A model generated the notes under the pieces. That model made no database searches and was not told the origin of the DNA. It saw nothing but the letters and a program-made list of their open reading frames with translations. This document shows, in pieces, positions 53,242-63,309 of a stretch of 64,000 nt of DNA. The position numbers and the translations under genes were made by a program. Positions within the stretch are counted from its first letter, which is position 1. Every line of letters starts with the position of its first letter. Origin of the DNA: JAHRAW01 sp965243285 (GTDB taxonomy: Bacteria; Pseudomonadota; Gammaproteobacteria; Arenicellales; Poriferihabitantaceae); the NCBI GenBank assembly GCA_965243285.1, contig OZ251537.1, positions 2,170,001-2,234,000 on the forward strand, in the 5' to 3' direction.

Positions 53242-55545
53242 ATGGTGCCGCATAAAATCTCCTCATTATTGCGCGAAATCGGCTTGATCGCGTCGCTGGC
53301 GACCATCATGTACCTCGCGCTGGCGTTGGCCACCTATTCGCCGAGCGACCCCGGCCCCACCCACACCGGCAGCGGCCACGCCATCGCCAATATGGGCGGC
53401 AAGGTCGGCGCTTGGGTGGCGGATTTAATGTTCAACGCCTTTGGCCGCGCCGCCTATCTTTTTTTGCTGCTGCTGTGCGCCTTTATGTGGCGGGCGCGGC
53501 AGTTGAATTTGCAGGCGCGCGGTTGGAGTCGCGCCTTGCCCGGGGCTGGGCTGATGTGCGCCATGCTCGGCGCCTGCGGTTTGGAATGGATGTATTTTCC
53601 GACCCAAGATGCGCTTAGCGTGCTGACCGCCGGCGGCATCATCGGCCAGTCCAGCGCCACGAAATTACTGGTGAATTTCGGCTCGGTGGGGGCCACCGTG
53701 ATCTTCATCGTGTTGTTCATCACCGGGGTCACGCTGGCGGCTTATGTGTCGTGGTTTCAGGTGATGGACCGAATCGGCTATCGGGTTTTTGCCCTGCTCG
53801 AGCGCTTCAAAAGCCAACTCGAGAAGCAAAATGACCATCAAGTCGGCGTACAAGTGCGCAAGCGGCGCCAGGTTTCTGTGAATCAATTTCGCGCCGAGCT
53901 GAGCGCGCGCAAGCCGCCCAAAATCGCCCCCAAAATCGAACCCACGCCGCCCAGCCAGCGTCGATTAAGCGAGCAGCAGAAAAAAATCTTCCCCGATGAT
54001 CCGGCGGCGGCGGATTTGCCGCCGTTGTCGTTGCTCGAGGCGCCAGCGGCCAGCATGGCCGGCTATTCCCGCGATGCCTTAGCGGCGATGTCGCAATTGC
54101 TGGTCAAAAAACTCAAAGATTTCAATGTCGATGTGGTAGTCGATGCGGTGCAGCCAGGGCCGGTGATCACCCGTTTCGAACTCGATCCGGCGCCGGGAGT
54201 CAAAGCCAGCCAAATAGTCGGGCTAGCGCGGGATTTGGCGCGCTCGCTGTCGGTGGAAAGCGTGCGCGTGGTCGATAATATCGCCGGAAAAACCGTGGTC
54301 GGCTTGGAAATCCCCAACCAAAGCCGCGAAATCGTGCGCCTGGTGGAGGGGCTGTCGTCGCCGGATTACGACGGCAGCGCCTCGCCGCTCTCCTTGGTTT
54401 TGGGTAAGGACATCGCCGGCGGCGCCGTCATCACCGACCTGATGAAAATGCCCCATGTGCTAATCGCCGGCACCACCGGTTCCGGCAAATCGGTGTGCGT
54501 CAATGCGCTGATTTTGAGTTTGCTATACAAAGCCACGCCGCAACAAGTGCGGTTGATTATGGTGGATCCAAAATTCCTCGAATTGTCGGCTTATGACGGC
54601 ATCCCGCACTTGCTCACGCCGGTGGTCACGGATATGACCAAAGCGGCCTGCGCCTTGCGCTGGTGCATCGGCGAGATGGACCGCCGTTTTCGCGTCATGG
54701 CGGCCATCGGCGTGCGCAATATCATCGGCTATAACAAAAAGGTGGTGGCGGCGGCAGCGGGCGGCGCGCCCTTGGCCGACCCCATACTCGGCGATGGCGG
54801 CGGCGATGGCGGCAGTGGCGGCGAGGCCGATGGCGGCGATGGCATGGATGCGGAGCACACGCCGCGCTTGCAAGAATTGCCCTTTATCGTGGTGGTGGTG
54901 GATGAACTAGCCGATTTGATGATGGTGGTGGGCAAAAAAATCGAGGAAATCATCATTCGCATCGCCCAGCGCGCCCGCGCCGCCGGCATCCACCTGGTGC
55001 TGGCGACGCAGCGCCCGTCGGTGGATGTGGTGACCGGGCTTATCAAAGCCAATGTGCCGACGCGCATCGCCTTCCAAGTGTCGTCGCGCGTCGATTCGCG
55101 CACCGTGCTCGACCAAATGGGCGCCGAACAACTGCTCGGGCAGGGCGATATGCTGTTTTTGCCGCCCGGCACCGGCCTTACCATGCGCGTGCATGGCTCA
55201 TTCGTGTCGGATGAAGAAGTGGCGGCGGTGGTAGCGCACCTCAAAAGCAGCGGCGCCCCGAATTATGTGGCGCAAGTCATCGCCGGCGATGGCGGCGATG
55301 GCGGCTCAGGCGGCGGCTCAGGCGGCGAAGCGGGCGGCGATGGCGAGGCCGACGAACTCTATGACGAAGCGGTGCGCTTTGTGACGCAAAGTCGCCGCGC
55401 CTCCATCTCATCGCTGCAGCGCGTGTTGCGGGTCGGCTACAATCGCGCCGCGCGCATGATAGAAACTATGGAAGAGTCCGGCGTAGTCGGGCCGGCCGAG
55501 AACGGCAAGCGCGAAGTGCTGGCGGCGAAACCGCCGCAACAGTGA
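53242..55545 (+). CDS. ftsK: DNA translocase FtsK
   Basis: Septum-anchored ATPase that pumps chromosome ends and activates XerCD at dif. The protein has 767 residues. An N-terminal membrane domain of about four segments (LIASLATIMYLALALATYS, AYLFLLLLCAFMWRA, VIFIVLFITGVTLAAYVSW) is followed by a short basic linker and the motor: Walker A GTTGSGKS at about 410-417 and Walker B FIVVVVDELADL. The C-terminal winged-helix gamma domain (AVRFVTQSRRASISSLQRVLRVGYNRAARMIE) recognises KOPS sequences. Two Gly/Asp-rich insertions from GGCGAT-type repeats lie at about 515-535 (GDGGGDGGSGGEADGG), in a loop before Walker B, and at about 682-705 between motor and gamma domain. The stop overlaps the lolA start. 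Confidence 0.96.
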   Translation: MVPHKISSLLREIGLIASLATIMYLALALATYSPSDPGPTHTGSGHAIANMGGKVGAWVADLMFNAFGRAAYLFLLLLCAFMWRARQLNLQARGWSRALPGAGLMCAMLGACGLEWMYFPTQDALSVLTAGGIIGQSSATKLLVNFGSVGATVIFIVLFITGVTLAAYVSWFQVMDRIGYRVFALLERFKSQLEKQNDHQVGVQVRKRRQVSVNQFRAELSARKPPKIAPKIEPTPPSQRRLSEQQKKIFPDDPAAADLPPLSLLEAPAASMAGYSRDALAAMSQLLVKKLKDFNVDVVVDAVQPGPVITRFELDPAPGVKASQIVGLARDLARSLSVESVRVVDNIAGKTVVGLEIPNQSREIVRLVEGLSSPDYDGSASPLSLVLGKDIAGGAVITDLMKMPHVLIAGTTGSGKSVCVNALILSLLYKATPQQVRLIMVDPKFLELSAYDGIPHLLTPVVTDMTKAACALRWCIGEMDRRFRVMAAIGVRNIIGYNKKVVAAAAGGAPLADPILGDGGGDGGSGGEADGGDGMDAEHTPRLQELPFIVVVVDELADLMMVVGKKIEEIIIRIAQRARAAGIHLVLATQRPSVDVVTGLIKANVPTRIAFQVSSRVDSRTVLDQMGAEQLLGQGDMLFLPPGTGLTMRVHGSFVSDEEVAAVVAHLKSSGAPNYVAQVIAGDGGDGGSGGGSGGEAGGDGEADELYDEAVRFVTQSRRASISSLQRVLRVGYNRAARMIETMEESGVVGPAENGKREVLAAKPPQQ

Positions 55546-56246
55546 TGTTTAGCCCATCGATAAAATCGCGCGCGCCGGTTTTGAACATGTTAATACGCAG
55601 GTCAATGACCATATTAATGAACATATTAATACGTATGCTGATGGCGGCGTGTTTGCTGGCGCCGGCGTCGGCTGCGGCCAGCCCGGCGTTGGAGTCGCTG
55701 ACGCGGTTTTTCAAGGATATTCACAGTTTCGAGGCGCGCTTCGCGCAAGTGGTGTTAGACGAAAATCTCAACGCCCTGGATGAGGGCCGCGGCCGCGTTT
55801 GGATCAAACGCCCGGGGCGCTTTCGCTGGGATTACCAGCCGCCGGCGGCGCAGCAAATTATCGGCGACGGCGAACGCGTGTGGTTGTATGACATCGATTT
55901 GGAGCAAGTGACAGTGCGCGAGCAAGCCCAGGCATTGGGGCGCTCGCCAGCGATTTTGTTAGCCGGCGACGGCGAGCTTGCGCACAATTACGAGCTCGAA
56001 GACATCGGCGCCCAAGGGCGCTACGACTGGGTGAATCTCACCCCCAAAAACGCCGACAGCGGCTTTATCGAGGTGCGCATCGGCTTCGAACACCGCCGCC
56101 TGCGGTTGATGGAATTGCTCGACACCCTGGATCAAACCACGCGCATCGTGTTCGTCGATATCGACGAAAATGCGGCGCTGGACGACGCGTTGTTCGATTT
56201 CGAGGTGCCGCATGGCGCCGATCTCATCGACCAAACCGAGCCATGA
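55545..56246 (+). CDS. lolA: Outer-membrane lipoprotein carrier LolA
   Basis: Periplasmic chaperone that carries lipoproteins from LolCDE to LolB. The mature part begins at about SPALESLTRFFKDIHSFEARFAQ, with the family segments GRVWIKRPGRFRWDYQPP, QQIIGDGERVWLYDIDLEQVTV and a C-terminal DDALFDFEVPHGADLID. The start is uncertain. ATG at 55545 overlaps the ftsK stop (TGATG), and further in-frame ATGs at 55587, 55605 and 55617 give shorter signal peptides; 55605 (MTILMNILIRMLMAACLLAPASA) looks most natural. The signal-peptide DNA repeats attaatgaacatattaata. Position directly behind ftsK and ahead of serS is the usual gammaproteobacterial order. Confidence 0.93.
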   Translation: MFSPSIKSRAPVLNMLIRRSMTILMNILIRMLMAACLLAPASAAASPALESLTRFFKDIHSFEARFAQVVLDENLNALDEGRGRVWIKRPGRFRWDYQPPAAQQIIGDGERVWLYDIDLEQVTVREQAQALGRSPAILLAGDGELAHNYELEDIGAQGRYDWVNLTPKNADSGFIEVRIGFEHRRLRLMELLDTLDQTTRIVFVDIDENAALDDALFDFEVPHGADLIDQTEP

Positions 56247-56327
56247 TTATTCGCGCCATGGTCATCCAAGCCAGCGCCATTCGAGCCATAAAACAGCTCG
56301 TCAGGCAACTGGCGGATGGGGGAAACC

Positions 56328-57614
56328 ATGCTTGACCCGCAATTGTTGCGGCACGACCTCGCCGCGGTTTGCGCGGCGCTGAAAACGCGTAATTACGACC
56401 TCGAGCGTAAGCGTTTCACGGACTTGGAGGAAAAACGGAAGGGACTGCAGGGCGAGGCCGAAGCCGGGCAAGCGCGCCGCAACGACCTCTCAAAAGCCAT
56501 CGGCGGCGCCAAAAGTCGCGGCGAAGATGCGGCTGAATTTCTAGCAGAAGCGGCCGCATTGGGCGAGCGCTTGAAAGCCACGCAGGGCGATTTAGCCGAC
56601 ACCCAAGCCGAGATGCGGGATTTCATGAGCGAAATCCCCAACCTGCCGCACCACAGCGTACCGCTCGGCGCCGATGAATCCGCCAATCAAGAAGTACGGC
56701 GTTGGGGCAAGCCGCGCGATTTCGCCTTTACCCCGGCCGACCATGTGGATTTGGGCGAGCAACTCGACATGATGGATTACGCCGCCGCGGCCCGCCTCGC
56801 CGGGGCGCGGTTTGTGGTGTTGCGCGGCGGTTTGGCGCGCCTGCACCGCGCCCTGGCGCAATTCATGCTGGATTTACACACCGGGCAGCACGGCTACGAG
56901 GAGGTCATCGTGCCGGCGTTGGTCAACTCGCAAACCTTGTATGGCACCGGTCAACTGCCGAAATTCGCCGATGATCAATTCGCCACCCAAGATGAGCCGC
57001 CGTATTATTTAATTCCCACGGCCGAGGTGCCGCTCACCAATTTGGCCGCGGCGCGCATCGCCGAGGCGCATGAATTGCCGCAGCGACGGGTGGCGCACAG
57101 CCTCTGTTTTCGCCGCGAAGCCGGCTCCTACGGCAAAGATACCCGCGGCATGATTCGCCAGCATCAGTTCGAAAAAGTGGAATTGGTGCATATCGTGCCG
57201 CCGGCGGATTCGGCTGCGGCGTTGGAATCCATGACCGCGCACGCCGAGGCGGTGTTGACAAAACTGGAACTGCCGTATCGGGTGATGGCGTTGTGCAGCG
57301 GCGATTTGGGCTTTGCGGCCGCCAAAACCTATGATTTGGAAGTGTGGATTCCCAGCCAAAATTGCTATCGCGAAATCTCCTCGTGCAGCAATTGCGAGGC
57401 CTTTCAAGCGCGCCGCATGCAAGCCCGCTGGCGCAATCCGGCCAGCGGCAAACCCGAGCCGCTGCATACCCTCAATGGCTCCGGGGTGGCCATCGGGCGC
57501 GCTTTGGTGGCGGTGTTGGAAAATTACCAAAACGCCGACGGCAGCATGACCGTGCCGGCCGCGCTTATCCCCTACATGGGCGGCTACGCGGAAATACGGT
57601 GCGCCGGCGGGTGA
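56328..57614 (+). CDS. serS: Seryl-tRNA synthetase
   Basis: Class II aminoacyl-tRNA synthetase that charges tRNA-Ser. The start at 56328 (MLDPQLLRHDL) is the normal family N-terminus with GGGGA a few bases upstream; an in-frame ATG lies 12 bp earlier. The N-terminal coiled-coil tRNA-binding arm covers about residues 30-105. Motif 2 is CFRREAGSYGKDTRGMIRQHQFEKVEL and motif 3 is LNGSGVAIGRALVAVLENYQ; TAEVPLTN contacts serine. With 428 residues the length is typical. It is the third gene of ftsK-lolA-serS. Confidence 0.96.
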   Translation: MLDPQLLRHDLAAVCAALKTRNYDLERKRFTDLEEKRKGLQGEAEAGQARRNDLSKAIGGAKSRGEDAAEFLAEAAALGERLKATQGDLADTQAEMRDFMSEIPNLPHHSVPLGADESANQEVRRWGKPRDFAFTPADHVDLGEQLDMMDYAAAARLAGARFVVLRGGLARLHRALAQFMLDLHTGQHGYEEVIVPALVNSQTLYGTGQLPKFADDQFATQDEPPYYLIPTAEVPLTNLAAARIAEAHELPQRRVAHSLCFRREAGSYGKDTRGMIRQHQFEKVELVHIVPPADSAAALESMTAHAEAVLTKLELPYRVMALCSGDLGFAAAKTYDLEVWIPSQNCYREISSCSNCEAFQARRMQARWRNPASGKPEPLHTLNGSGVAIGRALVAVLENYQNADGSMTVPAALIPYMGGYAEIRCAGG

Positions 57615-57668
57615 TTTGATGCGCCGCCGTCTTCTGTTTCACGGCCGCCCACAGCCGGCGGCGGATGG

Positions 57669-57697
57669 TGGACAAGGCGCGCTGAAGCAGCTATAAT
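57669..57697 (+). promoter_or_regulatory. Sigma-70 type promoter before the beta-barrel gene
   Basis: TGGACA at 57669-57674, an exact 17-bp spacer, and a perfect TATAAT at 57692-57697. The start codon follows 22 bp later, so the leader is very short. Confidence 0.75.
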
Positions 57698-57719
57698 CCG
57701 CGTCGAAATATTTCTCAAA

Positions 57720-58691
57720 ATGATGACGCGAGCACTACCAGTGACCGACTCGGCCCCGATTAGCCGCCCAAAATCCGCTGCCGCCAAGCCGCGCGCGCGC
57801 GCTGGTGTCATGGGGGTGGCGTTGTCGGCTCTGACATTGTCTGGCGTAGCGCCTCTCGCCGCCGTGGTCGAGCACCGCAGCCTCGAGCAATTGCTGTCGG
57901 CTTATCAATCCCAAGGGCTGAAAATCAATCGCCTGGGCAAGGGGCTGGAAAACGACAACGACGCCCTGGATTCGATGCAAGATTGGAGTGCTTTTCAAGA
58001 TTTTAAGTCGGTGCGCGAACCGGGCGCCGCGCTGGCTGCCGAGCAAACCACCCACCAAATATCCTTAGGTAGGCATGGATTTTCCATCGCCTTGGAAGCC
58101 CCTGGCGAGGGCGATGATAGCAACCGGCTGCGAACGCTGACCGATGCATCGCCAAATCTAATTTTGTCGTGGCATGGCGAGACCGACTTCGCCGCCGGGC
58201 AATACGAAATTTCCGCCACCGGCCGAAGAATCGCCCTAAATGGCGAGTATAACGGCATCGAAGTGGACGATGATGAATTAGGGTGGGGGCTGAAACTGGT
58301 CGGCGGTTGGTGGTTTGGTAAATTTTTCACCTCCCTCAATGTCACCATCAGCGACGGCATCGACAGATTCATCTTGCGGCGCTTCGGGCGCGATATCGCG
58401 GTGTTGCCGTCAGGGCGCATCAAAACCATGGAGTCCCTCAGCATTTTGCCGAGTTTGAGCTACCGCTTCGGCCAGTATTCGAATTTCCACATCGCCTTAG
58501 GCCATCATGTGAGCGAAGATGGCGAAGGTGAAGACAGTGCCAGCACCTTGGATACCATCAGCCTAGGGTATACCTGGAGCCCATGGCCGGCCGCCAAAAT
58601 CGGCATTCAACTACAAAGCGTGGATATCGATGGCGGCGTGGAAGACAGCGAACTGCGGGAAGTGAAAATTGGCGCCGAACAGCGCTTTTGA
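57720..58691 (+). CDS. Predicted outer-membrane beta-barrel protein, unrecognised
   Basis: A 323-residue protein without a family I can name. A basic start and hydrophobic segment (RARAGVMGVALSALTLSGVAPLAA) act as signal peptide. A short coiled-coil-like stretch (SLEQLLSAYQSQGLKINRLGKGLEND) follows, then alternating beta strands with aromatic edges (GWGLKLVGGWWFGKFFTSLNVTI, LSILPSLSYRFGQYSNFHIALGHHV, TISLGYTWSPWPAAKIGIQLQSV) and a C-terminal KIGAEQRF ending in Phe, the usual insertion signal. The coiled segment plus barrel is like DcaP-type porins, which is a guess. It has its own strong promoter. It lies between serS and rhlB; no terminator-like hairpin was found in 58692-58851. Confidence 0.75.
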   Translation: MMTRALPVTDSAPISRPKSAAAKPRARAGVMGVALSALTLSGVAPLAAVVEHRSLEQLLSAYQSQGLKINRLGKGLENDNDALDSMQDWSAFQDFKSVREPGAALAAEQTTHQISLGRHGFSIALEAPGEGDDSNRLRTLTDASPNLILSWHGETDFAAGQYEISATGRRIALNGEYNGIEVDDDELGWGLKLVGGWWFGKFFTSLNVTISDGIDRFILRRFGRDIAVLPSGRIKTMESLSILPSLSYRFGQYSNFHIALGHHVSEDGEGEDSASTLDTISLGYTWSPWPAAKIGIQLQSVDIDGGVEDSELREVKIGAEQRF

Positions 58692-58851
58692 TGATTTTTG
58701 ACGGAGTTTTAGGGGTTTTTAGGGTTTACAGAGGTTTTTCGGCGGTTTTTCCTTAAGTTTTAGGGAGGGTTGTTTGATTTCGTGTGATTTTTGTTCGATT
58801 TCCAGCCCTAATATTAGCCACCGCCCGCCACCGCTCCCCCAACCGACCGCT

Positions 58852-60507
58852 CTACCCGACCGCTGGAATTTCCCCATAACGTCGGCTGAATCGTTGCTTC
58901 GGCGGCGCCATCGGCGTGTTAGCCGGCGGTGATTGCGGCGCCGGCCGAGGGGTTGGCGCGGGCGGCGGCGGAAAATCCCCCCCAGCGCTCGCCATCACCA
59001 CCGAATCCGGCCCCATTTCCGCCGCCTGCGGCGTTGATTCATGGGCTGGCGAAAGGGCTGGCGAAAGGGCTGGCGAAGTCGATGAAGCCGCCGATGGCAT
59101 CGACGAATCCACCGATGGCGTCGGCACTGGCGTACTTGGCGAATTTGGCGAATTTGGCGAATTTGGCGAATTTGGCGTACTGGGGGAATTCATCGAACTC
59201 TGTGAACTCGCCCTCGCCCTCGCCCTCGGCGCCGGCGACATGCGCCCGCCGCTATCCACCCGCCCAGCGGCGCGCGCCGGGCGACCGTGCCCGGGCGGTG
59301 CTTTGCGCTCGCGCATTCCGGTGCCGCGTCGAATGGGCGCCAGCCACGCCGGGTCAATATCCTGGCGTGGTAGAGCGTGACCGATATGCGACTCGATATC
59401 CATGATGGAGTAGGCGTAGCGCTCGCACACAAAACTGATGGCTTCGCCGCTGGCGCCGGCGCGGGCGGTGCGGCCGATGCGGTGAATGTAATCGTCCGCA
59501 TCTTGCGGCAAATCGAAATTATAGACATGGCTGACCGCCGGAATGTGCAAGCCGCGCGCCGCCACATCGGTGGCCACCAGCACCTTGCACTCGCCGTTTT
59601 TGAAGGATTCGAGCAATTGCTCGCGCTTGTGTTGCGGTACATCGCCGGACAAAGCGCCGTTATGCACGCCATTGGCGGTCAACACATTGGCGACTTTTTC
59701 GACCCCGTGGCGGGTGTTGACGAACACCAGCACGCGCTCGTGGTTGTCGCGTTTTAGCAAATTCACCAGCAGCGGCAGTTTTTCCTCATCAGACGGGTAG
59801 AAACTGCATTCGGTTACTTGGTCGACCACCACGGTATCGCTCTCGATCTTAATTTCCTCGGGGTTATTCATATGCTCGTACGCCATTTCCATCACCTTGA
59901 ACGACAAGGTGGCCGAAAATAGGAGATTCAAGCGCTCGCCGGCCGGCGGCATGCGGCGCAGCAAATAGCGGATATCTTTGATGAATCCCAAATCGAACAT
60001 GCGGTCGGCTTCGTCCATCACCGCCACTTGGGCGCGCTCGAGGTTGTACAAACCTTGCTTGAAAAAATCGATGAGGCGGCCCGGCGTGCCGATGAGAATA
60101 TCCGCCCCCTCGGCTAACATGGCTTTTTGCTGCTCATAGCCGGTGCCGCCGTATACCAGCCCGAGGGTGAAGCCGGTGTGGCGCGATAAAACCTCGGCGT
60201 CGCGATAAATTTGAATGGCGAGTTCCCGCGTCGGGGCGAGAATCAGCGCCAGCGGTTGCTCGGGCTTGCGCTGCGCCGGGGCTGGGTGGGTTAGCAAATA
60301 ATGGCAGCACGCCAGCAGAAAGGCCACCGTTTTGCCGGTGCCGGTCTGCGCTTGGCCGGCGACATCTTTGCCCTCCAGCGCCGCTGGCAGGCAGGCTGCC
60401 TGGATGGGGGTACAATACTCAAAACCAGCCTCCCGCAATCCTTGCTGCAAGGATTCTTCGAGGGTGAACTGGACGAATTTTTGCTCGGTGAGGTGCTTGG
60501 TGGACAT
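58852..60507 (-). CDS. rhlB: ATP-dependent RNA helicase RhlB with repetitive tail
   Basis: DEAD-box helicase of the RNA degradosome. The N-terminus STKHLTEQKFVQFTLEESL is the RhlB signature. Motifs are complete: Q motif CTPIQAACLP, motif I AQTGTGKT, Ia PTRELAIQ, II MDEADRMFD, III FSATLS, V ATDVAARGLHIPA, VI HRIGRTARAG. The helicase core ends at about residue 395 of 551; E. coli RhlB has 421 residues. The extra tail is disordered and repetitive: Arg/Ala-rich, then SPNSPNSPNSPS from a 9-bp DNA repeat, then SPALSPALSP and Pro-rich DNA. Arg-rich tails of RhlB bind RNA and RNase E, so part of it may be functional. It is divergent from trxA-rho, the standard gammaproteobacterial arrangement. Confidence 0.95.
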   Translation of the reverse strand: MSTKHLTEQKFVQFTLEESLQQGLREAGFEYCTPIQAACLPAALEGKDVAGQAQTGTGKTVAFLLACCHYLLTHPAPAQRKPEQPLALILAPTRELAIQIYRDAEVLSRHTGFTLGLVYGGTGYEQQKAMLAEGADILIGTPGRLIDFFKQGLYNLERAQVAVMDEADRMFDLGFIKDIRYLLRRMPPAGERLNLLFSATLSFKVMEMAYEHMNNPEEIKIESDTVVVDQVTECSFYPSDEEKLPLLVNLLKRDNHERVLVFVNTRHGVEKVANVLTANGVHNGALSGDVPQHKREQLLESFKNGECKVLVATDVAARGLHIPAVSHVYNFDLPQDADDYIHRIGRTARAGASGEAISFVCERYAYSIMDIESHIGHALPRQDIDPAWLAPIRRGTGMRERKAPPGHGRPARAAGRVDSGGRMSPAPRARARASSQSSMNSPSTPNSPNSPNSPNSPSTPVPTPSVDSSMPSAASSTSPALSPALSPAHESTPQAAEMGPDSVVMASAGGDFPPPPAPTPRPAPQSPPANTPMAPPKQRFSRRYGEIPAVG

Positions 60508-60928
60508 GGTTTTGGCTTATGGGGTGGGTTGCAGTGAGAGGTAGTATGGTTTATGGTTCGAGCTGGAGTTTGGAGGTCGTGTTGGCGCTTTTCGTCGCCG
60601 TCGACATCGCGATGGTCGGCCGAGCCACGGCATAGCGGTGCATGGCCAGCGGGCGCATTATAAGGTCTGCCGGAATGTTTGATGGCGGTCGTCTGATTTG
60701 CCCAGTGGTTTGCTTTATACGACTCGCGTCTTAAGTTTTCAGCCTGTTCGACTTCGGCATCTTTTCGATTTCCGCTCGAAGTATTGGGCAGCTCTTGCGC
60801 TGGTCTTGGGAGGCTGCGGAAATGCCGATATATCGAAGCCGTGGCGCCAAACCCGCCCTCACATCATAAAATTTTTTCTCGAGTAGGTTGTGCTGCTCGA
60901 TAACCCCCCCACTAACTTGCCTGAAATC
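60508..60928. other. rhlB-trxA divergent spacer
   Basis: No gene I can support. An attata/tataat hexamer at 60657-60662 could serve as a -10 box for rhlB (minus strand) but lacks a good -35. A 62-codon plus-strand frame ending at 60886 contains LVLGGC, which looks like a lipobox, but its N-terminus is unlike a signal peptide and I do not call it. Confidence 0.4.
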
Positions 60929-61255
60929 ATGTCAGATAAAGTCACTAATATTACCGATGCGAGTTTCGATGACGAAGTACTCAAAGCGAGCATGCCGGTG
61001 CTGGTCGACTATTGGGCCGAGTGGTGCGGCCCGTGCAAGATGATCGCGCCCATCCTCGAAGACTTGGCCGAGGAGTACAGCGGCCGGGTGCGGGTCGCCA
61101 AACTGAACATAGACGAGAGCCCGAAAACGCCGCTCAAGTACGGTATTCGAGGAATCCCCACGCTGATGCTGTTCAAAGCGGGCAATGTCGAAGCCACCAA
61201 GGTAGGGGCGGTATCGAAATCCCAACTCGCGGATTTCATTGAAAGCAATATCTGA
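60929..61255 (+). CDS. trxA: Thioredoxin 1
   Basis: Cytoplasmic disulfide reductase, 108 residues, the family's normal length. The active site WCGPC lies at about residues 31-35 in VLVDYWAEWCGPCKMIAP, the buried Asp precedes it (ASFDDEV), and the cis-proline loop is GIRGIPTLMLFKAG. The start at 60929 (MSDKVTNITDASF) is chosen by homology; the frame is open to 60890. Located between rhlB (divergent) and rho (downstream, same strand, 514 bp away), as in many gammaproteobacteria. Confidence 0.97.
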   Translation: MSDKVTNITDASFDDEVLKASMPVLVDYWAEWCGPCKMIAPILEDLAEEYSGRVRVAKLNIDESPKTPLKYGIRGIPTLMLFKAGNVEATKVGAVSKSQLADFIESNI

Positions 61256-61769
61256 AAAAATCCAAAGCAGCGTTCAAACTCAAGCAAAGTTCAAGTTCGA
61301 CACCGCCTAATTCGACACCGCCTAATTCGACACCGCCTAATTCAAAAGCCCTAATTCAAAACCAAAGGCTAACCTTCGAATTATAGTCGCAAACCTCGTT
61401 GAATGGGCTTCGATGCGCCGTACATTAACCCGGCTAATGAGGCTCGGTTGGGCTGATAATCGCGCTGAATCCACGCCCGCCGTTGTACGCCGGCGTATTT
61501 AATATCGCCTGGATTTAATGAGGGATTAATCCATGGCGTGAATTAATCCAGTGGCGTTTAGCGAGCAAACTGGATATTTAATCATCAACTCGCTTAGCAT
61601 CGGCTGAGTCGGACCGCAGCACCTCATCCCGACTCGCATCGTCGCCCATCCGCACCACATCGCCGCTCTGGCGACGCTCCTCGCACGCATTTCCGCGCCC
61701 GGTTTGGGCCGGCGCTATCCCTACTATCCCCGGCGATTCGCCGCAACCATTCTCATGGCAACTGAATAA
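61256..61769. other. trxA-rho spacer with three 15-bp repeats
   Basis: The unit ttcgacaccgcctaa occurs three times without change at 61296-61340, followed by two degenerate ccctaattcaaaa copies. At about 61525-61555 attaatcc occurs twice around an 10-bp spacer. No gene. rho leaders are often long and autoregulated, but I see no specific Rho-loading signature that I can defend. Confidence 0.6.
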
Positions 61770-63032
<1,263 letters not shown>

Positions 63033-63309
63033 ATGAATTTTAAATGCGTGGCGAAATGAATCGCCAATGAATTTGGGGATGTTCCAGATAACTACCAAAA
63101 ACCCGCGTTACCCCATTGTTTTAATTGGGTTAATTGTGCGTCGGCTTGGGGTTGTTAAAACGCCACTCGCATTCCTTTATAACGGAAACTGCGCGGCACG
63201 CCGTTAAACTCAAATCCCATTGTCGCCTCGCTTAAGATCCAAAAATTCTCGACCTCATTGATGTGATTTTTTTGCGCGGCGAACAATTTTGAGCGGCTGA
63301 TTTAGGGGC

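Noticed and set aside
60698..60886. Small lipoprotein gene upstream of trxA
   Set aside because: LVLGGC resembles a lipobox, but the preceding 35 residues are not a signal peptide, there is no ribosome-binding site, and conservation cannot be judged.
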